Shown piece by piece: positions 1 to 4,874 of a DNA stretch of 5,063 nucleotides. Position numbers and translations under genes: made by a program. Positions within the stretch are counted from its first letter, which is position 1, and each line of letters starts with the position of its first letter. Under the pieces are notes generated by a model. That model ran no database searches. It was not told where the DNA came from and was given only the letters and a program-made list of their open reading frames with translations. This stretch comes from Kiritimatiellales bacterium (GTDB lineage Bacteria > Verrucomicrobiota > Kiritimatiellia > Kiritimatiellales > Pontiellaceae): contig JABDQT010000229.1 of assembly GCA_013042165.1 (NCBI GenBank), positions 1-5,063 on the forward strand, read 5' to 3'.

Positions 1-1
1 G

Positions 2-691
2 TATGGCGGTCGTTTCGAACAACCTGACGGCGGTACCATCGGACAAGATGTAGCCATCCAGGAAAATGGTGGCTATCATCAAAGTCAATACTACTTCTCT
101 GGTGTCAACACTGGAAGCTTGGATCCCAGATATACCCCCGTCGCCCGACTCGAAGATGATGCCGGCATCCTGTTCAAACTCGATCCCACGGATGGAATTG
201 GATACGAGAATATCACTCTTTCTTTTGATTGGCTCGTTGAGGGTGCCCAGAATAATCCTGAAAACCCAGGCGACCTGCTCGTGGTCGGTTATTATGTAGG
301 CGATCTTGAAGCAGCCTCTTACAACAGCACCGCATTGGGTGCTTTTGACTCAAATAATGAGAATGATTATTATGCCACTCTCGGACATCAGGGCGTCAAG
401 GATTGGTGGATCGATGACTGGAACGAAATCTTTAGAGATGATGAGCAATATCCAAATGGCTTCCGTAGTGAAACGCTGTTCATCGCTGACGTTATTGATA
501 CCGACATCGGCACCGCTGATGAAATCTGGATCGCCTTCTGGCTGGATAACGGCGAACACCAGTATTCCAAAATCGACAACATCGTAGTAGAAGCAACACT
601 GATTCCTGAACCCTCCACCGCTCTGCTGCTCGGCTTTGCCGGCCTGCTGGCGAAGGGCTACAGAGGCTACCGCAAGCGGTTCTTCCTCTAA
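2..691 (+). CDS. PEP-CTERM sorting domain protein, ectodomain type A (copy 1), 5' end outside the window
   Basis: The frame is open from the left edge to the TAA at 689-691 and gives 229 visible residues. It has no credible internal start: a TTG at 119 lies in mid-domain, and the residues before it (YGGRFEQPDGGTIGQD) match gene 4. The first visible residue aligns with residue 66 of gene 4, so about 65 residues (signal peptide plus domain start) probably lie upstream. Shared blocks with gene 4 are YGGRFEQPD, EDDAG.LF, ITLSFDW, VGYY.GDL, a WW..W motif, then AFWLD.GE and KIDNI.VEAT; the pattern suggests a secreted beta-sandwich domain. The C-terminus from 602 is a PEP-CTERM tail: IPEPSTALLLGF, a short hydrophobic helix, then KGYRGYRKRFFL. 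Such proteins are exported, then cut and anchored or released by an exosortase, usually together with exopolysaccharide. It carries about 36 more residues than gene 4 over the shared part, including an insertion near visible residues 25-44. It has no cysteine. The ectodomain's function is unknown. Confidence 0.9.
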   Translation, partial: YGGRFEQPDGGTIGQDVAIQENGGYHQSQYYFSGVNTGSLDPRYTPVARLEDDAGILFKLDPTDGIGYENITLSFDWLVEGAQNNPENPGDLLVVGYYVGDLEAASYNSTALGAFDSNNENDYYATLGHQGVKDWWIDDWNEIFRDDEQYPNGFRSETLFIADVIDTDIGTADEIWIAFWLDNGEHQYSKIDNIVVEATLIPEPSTALLLGFAGLLAKGYRGYRKRFFL

Positions 692-720
692 CCTTTCTCA
701 TACACGGGATTTTCCTCCAT

Positions 721-754
721 AAACCCCCTGCTTCCACCCAGGGGGTTTCTTTTT
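721..754 (+). terminator. Rho-independent terminator of PEP-CTERM gene 1
   Basis: A perfect 10-bp stem (AAACCCCCTG at 721-730 with CAGGGGGTTT at 739-748) has an 8-nt loop and is followed by C and a run of five T (750-754). It starts 29 bp after the gene 1 stop codon. The strong GC core and T-run make it a convincing intrinsic terminator, and it separates gene 1 from gene 2. The descending arm plus T-run reads GGTTTCTTTTTGT, as it does behind gene 2. Confidence 0.93.
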
Positions 755-907
755 GTTCGGACCGCGCAGAACGTTTTGTTCTTTCGGCATTAACCCGCTG
801 CTTCGCAGCTGCCATCTGCCCCTCAAACTTCTCCATCACAACTTTAAATACCCTCTTCTTTATGATTTTTGTTTTTTTATATCGTCATATTTTTTACATT
901 TTTTCTC
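755..907. other. Non-coding spacer between genes 1 and 2, T-rich in its second half
   Basis: I see no credible gene here. The first part holds two small inverted repeats: AGAAC/GTTCT at 768-782 and GCTGC/GCAGC with a 3-nt loop at 797-809. Both are too short to call as structured RNA. From about 850 to 907 the plus strand is strongly T-rich, directly ahead of the putative gene 2 promoter. It could act as an upstream promoter-stimulating or bent-DNA element; this is inference. Confidence 0.5.
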
Positions 908-936
908 TTGCTCACGCACGGTGAGCGTGCTATAGA
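908..936 (+). promoter_or_regulatory. Putative sigma-70-type promoter of PEP-CTERM gene 2
   Basis: A TTGCTC -35-like hexamer (908-913) and a TATAGA -10-like hexamer (931-936) are separated by 17 bp. Transcription would start near 943, leaving a leader of about 60 nt before the ATG at 1006. The T-rich tract upstream fits a promoter region. The -35 box matches the consensus well only in TTG, so this is a prediction from pattern alone. Confidence 0.45.
910..930. promoter_or_regulatory. Inverted repeat lying in the gene 2 promoter (operator-like)
   Basis: GCTCAC (910-915) and GTGAGC (921-926) form a perfect 6-bp inverted repeat around GCACG. An overlapping pair, GCACG (916-920) and CGTGC (926-930), forms a second, mutually exclusive 5-bp repeat. 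The structure spans the -35 box and spacer of the putative promoter, where a repressor or activator dimer could bind. If transcription began further upstream it could instead be an RNA hairpin with two alternative folds. Confidence 0.4.
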
Positions 937-1005
937 TCATGTGTTGATGCAGAAAGAGCAAATTCTCAGTGGTGGAAAGCAGAGAAAACGCTCGAAGGGA
1001 GAGAG

Positions 1006-1635
1006 ATGAAAAAGTTACTTATTGCGGTTCTGGCAGCGATTATCCCAATGATGGCAAGTGCAGAGTTATTCGGCTTCTCTGCCATCACCTCAAATGATCC
1101 ACTGAATCCATCCATCGGCGAAAACCAGCTGTTTATGGACGTGACAGAAACAGGTCTTGGCGAAGTCAGCATCGTGTTTACGAATACCGGTCCAGAACCA
1201 TCTACAATCGCAGAGATTTATTTCGACGCGCCGGACGTAGAACCTCCACTTAACCTGGCACTCGTTCAGATCATCAATACGCCGGGCGTCAGTTATGTCT
1301 ATGATGCTAATCCCCAGAACCTGCCGGCGGGAAGAATGTTTCTATTCTGCGCAGACCTAGGAACTGAACCGGAGAACCCTGCGCCCAAAAACGGCATCGA
1401 CCCATACGAATATCTGGTGTTGGAGATGACCTACACCGACCCCCCGCACAACTTTATCGACCTGTTACAATCAGAAAAGTTGCGGATTGGCCTTCATGTG
1501 ATCAGCATGGGCACGAGTGAAGATAGCGAAAGCTTTATCAATGTAATCCCTGAACCATCAACGGCCCTGCTGCTCGGCTTTTCAGGGCTGCTGATTAAAG
1601 TCCGCAGAGACTATCGCAAAAAGTTTTTCCTCTAA
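1006..1635 (+). CDS. PEP-CTERM sorting domain protein, ectodomain type B (copy 1)
   Basis: A complete 209-residue secreted protein. The ATG at 1006 follows a purine-rich Shine-Dalgarno stretch (AAGGGAGAGAG, 995-1005) and opens directly into a signal peptide: MKKLLIAVLAAIIPMMASA, with likely cleavage ASA|E after residue 19. The mature part is beta-rich and matches gene 3 in GENQLFM (about residues 39-45), LG.VS..FTNTGP, IYFD, NGIDP.EYL.L..TY and the D..DLLQS.-L-.GLH block. From residue 180 it ends in VIPEPSTALLLGF, a hydrophobic stretch and basic RRDYRKKFFL, a canonical PEP-CTERM tail for exosortase processing at the cell envelope. The last 30 codons align without gaps to those of gene 1. From memory, the GENQLF/FTNTGP/NGIDP pattern recurs in PEP-CTERM proteins of several phyla; I know of no assigned biochemical function. 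It has its own promoter-like site and terminator, so it is probably monocistronic. Confidence 0.93.
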   Translation: MKKLLIAVLAAIIPMMASAELFGFSAITSNDPLNPSIGENQLFMDVTETGLGEVSIVFTNTGPEPSTIAEIYFDAPDVEPPLNLALVQIINTPGVSYVYDANPQNLPAGRMFLFCADLGTEPENPAPKNGIDPYEYLVLEMTYTDPPHNFIDLLQSEKLRIGLHVISMGTSEDSESFINVIPEPSTALLLGFSGLLIKVRRDYRKKFFL

Positions 1636-1663
1636 TTCTTCACTACCATATTTTTTCTTCCGG

Positions 1664-1696
1664 AACCTCCTGCCTCAACGCAGGAGGTTTCTTTTT
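1664..1696 (+). terminator. Rho-independent terminator of PEP-CTERM gene 2
   Basis: A perfect 10-bp stem (AACCTCCTGC at 1664-1673 with GCAGGAGGTT at 1680-1689) with a 6-nt loop is followed by TC and five T (1692-1696). It lies 28 bp after the gene 2 stop. Its spacing from the stop and its GGTTTCTTTTTGT ending are the same as in the terminator of gene 1, which suggests common descent of the two gene ends. Confidence 0.93.
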
Positions 1697-1969
1697 GTCC
1701 AACTTAAGCTGAAGATCCTTTGCCGGCACAAATCTTTTCAGGCAAACCGCAGCTGCGATCCATGATCGTGGAACCGACAAAACAGACCATTCAAGCGGAA
1801 GCGAGCTCATCCTTCTTCGCTGCTATGGCGTGGCAAGCGGGATCTCACGCACTAATAAGCAGCCACAGTATTGTCTAATATGCTCCCCGCAAAACTGCGC
1901 GTCGAGATTTCCGCACGCAGCAGCATAGACAGCCGCTGATATCTACCGCCCGGCACCGTCACTTGCCCT
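1697..1969. other. Non-coding spacer between genes 2 and 3
   Basis: No ORF with a plausible start, ribosome binding site or recognisable protein is present on either strand, and no tRNA-like or known RNA fold is evident. It contains the palindrome TGCCGGCA (1721-1728, which recurs at 3026-3033), the 10-bp palindrome CGCAGCTGCG (1748-1757) and, overlapping it, a CGATC/GATCG repeat (1756-1768). It may be a decayed gene or simply a long intergenic region; nothing visible decides this. Confidence 0.5.
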
Positions 1970-2009
1970 CATTATGATATAATAATACTTTGTATGATGT
2001 GTTTTTCTG
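1970..2009 (+). promoter_or_regulatory. Shared AT-rich upstream element, copy 1 (ahead of gene 3)
   Basis: This 40-bp stretch matches 3108-3147 ahead of gene 4 at 33 of 40 positions without gaps. Shared parts are CATTAT, a TTAT-N6-ATAA dyad, ACTTTGTA and TTTTCTG. It contains a perfect TATAAT (1978-1983), and in the alignment TATGAT here (1973-1978) faces TATAAT in the other copy. Conservation in non-coding DNA upstream of two neighbouring, non-homologous ectodomain genes suggests a promoter or regulator site. The gene 3 ATG lies about 260 bp downstream, implying a long leader. No good -35 hexamer is evident. Confidence 0.5.
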
Positions 2010-2124
2010 TATTTTCTTTTGCTTGTTTTGATCTGATCTGTTCTACATGTGTGCTTTCAATTTATCGGGAAGTCCTACCGTGTTCGGACCTGGTAATGAG
2101 ATAGCGCCTTTCCGGGAGAACCTT

Positions 2125-2229
2125 ATGGATTCGCATTATTCGAAAACTGCCAGAGCCATTTGGCCCACGTTATCCGCCCTGCCTTTTACAATATCTGGTA
2201 TGGAGAATGCTTTGTACACAGCAGGGTGA
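2125..2229 (+). CDS. Possible 34-codon leader ORF ahead of gene 3
   Basis: An ATG at 2125 follows a good Shine-Dalgarno (GGGAG at 2114-2118, 6-nt spacing) and reads 34 codons (MDSHYSKTARAIWPTL...) to a TGA at 2227-2229, 41 bp before the gene 3 start. The peptide has no signal sequence and no recognisable domain. Its place in the long leader between the putative promoter and gene 3 would suit a regulatory upstream ORF. An ORF this short can easily arise by chance. Confidence 0.2.
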   Translation: MDSHYSKTARAIWPTLSALPFTISGMENALYTAG

Positions 2230-2270
2230 AGGGACTTTCCAATCTATTCAATTTAACCTGCCGGGAAAAA

Positions 2271-2927
2271 ATGAAAATCTACATTATAGCTGTTTTGACA
2301 GTACTCGCACCATTAATGGCGCAAGCTGAACCGTTCGGCTTCTATGCTATAACGGACAACGCTCCATATAATGCATCCGCCGGTGAAAACCAGCTTTTCA
2401 TGCTTGTGGATGAGGGCGGAACATTGGGACAGGTCAGTGTATTGTTCACCAATACCGGTCCAACCGCATCAACCCTCAAGAGCATCTACTTCGATACCCT
2501 TGATCCGTATGTAAGCCCGGCCATCGACCTACAAATCGAAAGTATTGTTAATGGAACAGGGGTTAATTTTACTGAAGATAAAAAAGTGAAGAATTTTAAC
2601 GGGGGGAACCCGATCAGGGCTTTTTCTTCCAACCTGTCTCTCGGAAATGATGGATCAAACGCCAACGGCATCGATCCCAACGAATACCTGATACTCAATC
2701 TAACCTATAACCAATCGGCCTATGATTTTATGGATATGCTGCAAAGCGGGGATTTGCAAGTGGGGCTTCATGCGGGGGCCTTTCCCAACGGCGGAAGTGA
2801 AAAATTTGTAAACTCAACCGAACCTTATGATTCCGTAATTCCTGAGCCTTCTACCGCTTTGCTGCTCGGATTTTCCGGATTATTGGTAAAAGGCTTCAGG
2901 AGCTTGCGCCAACGATTCGACCCTTAG
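2271..2927 (+). CDS. PEP-CTERM sorting domain protein, ectodomain type B (copy 2)
   Basis: A 218-residue secreted protein. The ATG at 2271 is chosen because it opens straight into a signal peptide (MKIYIIAVLTVLAPLMAQA, probable cleavage AQA|E); the frame can be extended to 2160, but that adds 37 non-hydrophobic residues. The upstream CCGGGAAAAA is only a weak ribosome binding site. The mature part parallels gene 2 along its whole length: FGFYAIT, GENQLFM, LGQVSVLFTNTGP, IYFD, NGIDPNEYLIL and a D..DMLQSGDLQVGLH block, followed by GGSEKFVN. From about residue 189 it ends with VIPEPSTALLLGF, a hydrophobic stretch and KGFRSLRQRFDP, a PEP-CTERM tail. The protein should be exported and handled by an exosortase encoded elsewhere. 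Its function is unknown; sequence pairs it with gene 2 as a diverged local duplicate. No convincing terminator follows. Confidence 0.9.
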   Translation: MKIYIIAVLTVLAPLMAQAEPFGFYAITDNAPYNASAGENQLFMLVDEGGTLGQVSVLFTNTGPTASTLKSIYFDTLDPYVSPAIDLQIESIVNGTGVNFTEDKKVKNFNGGNPIRAFSSNLSLGNDGSNANGIDPNEYLILNLTYNQSAYDFMDMLQSGDLQVGLHAGAFPNGGSEKFVNSTEPYDSVIPEPSTALLLGFSGLLVKGFRSLRQRFDP

Positions 2928-3107
2928 TTAGCCCTGCCCCCTATACTGTCGACCACCTCCCTAACACATAGGTCGCTTGCGAATGCTGTCAAACAGGGCA
3001 GCAAAAGGTATTCCCTGCCGATTTCTGCCGGCATTTCGTTGGCTTCGCCTTGCGTGCAGCCTGTTTTAGTCTTGGAGCACGATCTCAGCGGTAAAAACGA
3101 TTTACGA
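2928..3107. other. Non-coding spacer after gene 3
   Basis: No gene is visible. A CGACC/GGTCG pair (2950-2954 and 2971-2975, 16-nt loop) and the palindrome TGCCGGCA (3026-3033) are present. There is no GC-rich stem followed by a T-run, so termination of gene 3 is either Rho-dependent or incomplete, with possible read-through into gene 4. Confidence 0.45.
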
Positions 3108-3147
3108 CATTATAATATCATAACACTTTGTAGTGTGTGCTTTTCTG
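3108..3147 (+). promoter_or_regulatory. Shared AT-rich upstream element, copy 2 (ahead of gene 4)
   Basis: This is the counterpart of 1970-2009 (33 of 40 identical, ungapped). It carries TATAAT at 3111-3116, the TTAT-N6-ATAA dyad (3110-3123) and ACTTTGTA. It sits about 120 bp before the gene 4 ATG. A promoter or activator/repressor site is the simplest reading; there is no clear -35 box at the expected distance. Confidence 0.5.
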
Positions 3148-3217
3148 AATATAACTTTTGATTTAATTATCCAGCTGTGGCATACCCTCCCGGATTTTCG
3201 AATTCAATACATGTTGG

Positions 3218-3237
3218 CTGGCTCCTGACGGGGCCAG
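3218..3237 (+). other. Stem-loop in the gene 4 leader
   Basis: CTGGCTCC (3218-3225) and GGGGCCAG (3230-3237) can form an 8-bp stem with one G-U pair and a TGAC tetraloop. No T-run follows, so it is not a terminator. It lies about 20 nt upstream of the Shine-Dalgarno of gene 4 and would be in the 5' leader if transcription starts near the shared element. It could stabilise the mRNA or affect translation; this is inference. Confidence 0.45.
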
Positions 3238-3266
3238 AGCATCAGGAACATTTTTCGAGGGACTTA

Positions 3267-4043
3267 ATGAAATCGCTTAATCCATCTTCTACATTTTTTT
3301 TGCTAGGCATACTGCTCTCCATTGCTCACGGGGCTTGTGCAGAAATTGTTTTTTCCGAGACATTCGACAACTATGATCGCATCTTCAACAATCGGCGCAA
3401 GGCTGATGAGAAGCACTATGGGTTACCCCGCCAGGGGCCGAAGGGTTCGGATGAGATCTGGTATGGCGGACGCTTTGAGCAACCCGACAACGGAACCATC
3501 AATCAGGATCTGGCCGTACAGGAGATCGGCGGCTCCGGCAACTGGAGTCCGGTTGGTCGTTTCGAAGACGAAGCAGGTTTGCTTTTTGACATCGGGACCG
3601 GATACCGGGATATCACCCTCTCCTTTGACTGGCGCACTTATTCCGCTGACCCTTGTGATCATCTTGTTGCCGGGTATTATATCGGTGATCTTGGTTTTGA
3701 TGATGGTCCCAACCGCTTTCGGGACTTCTACGCCGATGATTTTGGCGGAAACCATAATGCGGCCGTAAACTGGTGGGATAGCGAGTGGACCGAACTGGTG
3801 CGCGGACGCAACAACTGTTTCATGCATGAATCCTTTACCCTGCCGGACACCGGAAAAAATAAGTTATGGGTCGCGTTCTGGCTCGATGGCGGCGAATGCG
3901 ATTATGGAAAAATTGACAACATTCTAGTTGAGGCAACCACTGCGCCCGACCTGATTCCGGAACCTGCCACAGCGCTCCTCTTGGGTTTTGCGGGCATACT
4001 GGTCTCCGGAATAGAGAGTTGCCGCAAGAGATTCCGCTACTGA
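3267..4043 (+). CDS. PEP-CTERM sorting domain protein, ectodomain type A (copy 2)
   Basis: A 258-residue secreted protein. The ATG at 3267 is preceded by GAGGG (3257-3261) at good spacing and starts a signal peptide with a hydrophobic core (about residues 9-20) and probable cleavage ACA|E after residue 25. The frame reaches back to a GTG at 3177, but the added residues are not signal-like. The mature domain begins IVFSETFDNYD, an opening often seen in PEP-CTERM beta-sandwich proteins, then continues with IWYGGRFEQPD (64-74), GRFEDEAGLLFD, ITLSFDW, VAGYYIGDL, NWWDSEW, and WVAFWLDGGE with GKIDNILVEAT (201-224). All of this matches gene 1 where that gene is visible. The tail from about residue 229 is LIPEPATALLLGF, a hydrophobic stretch and CRKRFRY. 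Unlike gene 1 it has cysteines: C130, C184 and C211 in the ectodomain and C252 in the tail. Its stop codon directly abuts the mutM stop on the other strand. The role is unknown; a surface or matrix protein is inferred. Confidence 0.92.
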   Translation: MKSLNPSSTFFLLGILLSIAHGACAEIVFSETFDNYDRIFNNRRKADEKHYGLPRQGPKGSDEIWYGGRFEQPDNGTINQDLAVQEIGGSGNWSPVGRFEDEAGLLFDIGTGYRDITLSFDWRTYSADPCDHLVAGYYIGDLGFDDGPNRFRDFYADDFGGNHNAAVNWWDSEWTELVRGRNNCFMHESFTLPDTGKNKLWVAFWLDGGECDYGKIDNILVEATTAPDLIPEPATALLLGFAGILVSGIESCRKRFRY

Positions 4044-4871
4044 TCAATCCTGCGATGAGTGCTGCTGGCATACAGGACAAATCGTCGTGCCACGCTGGGC
4101 GACGATGATTTTTTCAAGAGCATTTTTGCACCGGCTACAGGGCTGACCGGCGCGGCCGTAGGCCTTGACCTTCACGCGGTACCCGCCAGACTCCCCTTCC
4201 ACATCACGGTAGTTGGTCTTTCCATCACCCAGCGATGTACCGCGATTCTTCACGCCAATCCTCAACACATGTTTAATGGCCTTGAACAGCACCGCCAACT
4301 CATCCTTAGACAGGGAATCCGATCGGCGCTCCGGGTTGAGCTTCGATTCCCACAGGGCCTCATCCACATAAATGTTCCCCAACCCGGCCACGATCGACTG
4401 GTCGAGAAGCAGGGGCTTGATCATCCGATGTCGCCGCAGCATCGCTTCACTGAAATAGTTGAGCGTAAATTGTCGCGTCAGCGCATCGGGACCCAGCTTG
4501 CCAAGAATCTGCTGCGGATCATCGACCAGCTTCCAGCGCCCGAACTTGCGCGTGTCGCGGTAATACAGCGTCAGCCCATCCGACAGCTGCAATACGACCC
4601 GATCATGCGACCCTTTTTCCGTTGAAAAGGAACCGGACATGCGCAGATGGATCATGATCGTCTTCCCTGAGCTGAGATGGAACAGTATCCATTTTCCGGT
4701 TCGGGAAATTTGTTCGATGACGGTTTCCCGGAGCTGCCGGGAAAATGCGGCCGCAGACAACGGCTCCACCGTCCGCAGCCAATTAATCTGAACGGACCGG
4801 ATTTCGCGCCCTTCCACCCCCCGCGCCCGTAACTGCCGCACAATCGTTTCTACCTCTGGAAGCTCCGGCAT
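4044..4871 (-). CDS. mutM: Formamidopyrimidine-DNA glycosylase (Fpg/MutM)
   Basis: A complete 275-residue bifunctional DNA glycosylase/AP lyase of base-excision repair. The family removes 8-oxoguanine and formamidopyrimidines opposite cytosine, then cuts the strand by beta,delta-elimination. The start MPELPEVE gives the catalytic N-terminal proline (P2, exposed after Met removal) and E3. K60 sits in the RTGKW loop. M78 (LRMSGSF), R108 and F110 (DTRKFG) are the residues that fill the space left by the flipped base. GLGNIYVDEALW with N166 lies in the helix-two-turn-helix. The C-terminal zinc finger is complete: C245-X2-C248-X16-C265-X2-C268, with the phosphate-binding R260 in AQRGTT. The length is normal for the family, and MPELPEVE with an intact zinc finger favours Fpg over Nei. 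It begins 3 nt after the upstream mvaD-like gene, with only a GGAT-type ribosome site inside that gene's end, so translational coupling is likely. Confidence 0.98.
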   Translation of the reverse strand: MPELPEVETIVRQLRARGVEGREIRSVQINWLRTVEPLSAAAFSRQLRETVIEQISRTGKWILFHLSSGKTIMIHLRMSGSFSTEKGSHDRVVLQLSDGLTLYYRDTRKFGRWKLVDDPQQILGKLGPDALTRQFTLNYFSEAMLRRHRMIKPLLLDQSIVAGLGNIYVDEALWESKLNPERRSDSLSKDELAVLFKAIKHVLRIGVKNRGTSLGDGKTNYRDVEGESGGYRVKVKAYGRAGQPCSRCKNALEKIIVAQRGTTICPVCQQHSSQD

Positions 4872-4874
4872 GTT

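Noticed and set aside
115..126. Back-to-back AAGCTT and GGATCC (HindIII and BamHI sites) that resemble a cloning polylinker junction.
   Set aside because: The type A reading frame runs straight through, with homology to gene 4 on both sides, so it is probably natural sequence within a small insertion in gene 1.
2160..2270. N-terminal extension of gene 3 from an earlier start at 2160.
   Set aside because: The added 37 residues are not conserved with gene 2, and they would bury the signal peptide that begins at the ATG at 2271.
2928..3010. A possible terminator after gene 3 from GCCCTG near the stop and CAGGGC about 60 bp later.
   Set aside because: The arms are short and far apart, and no T-run follows.
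3177..3266. N-terminal extension of gene 4 from a GTG at 3177.
   Set aside because: No ribosome site precedes it and the extra residues precede a clear signal peptide. The ATG at 3267 has a well-placed GAGGG.
1697..3266. Sigma-54-type promoters, as described for some PEP-CTERM regulons linked to the PrsK/PrsR two-component pair.
   Set aside because: I looked for a TGGCAC-N5-TTGC pattern upstream of genes 2, 3 and 4 and found no site with both GG and GC at the right spacing. TGGCAT at 3178-3183 lacks the second half.
4059..4625. A 188-codon open frame on the plus strand opposite mutM.
   Set aside because: It is antisense to a fully recognisable mutM with all its catalytic and zinc-binding residues, and the plus-strand protein shows no domain or signal.
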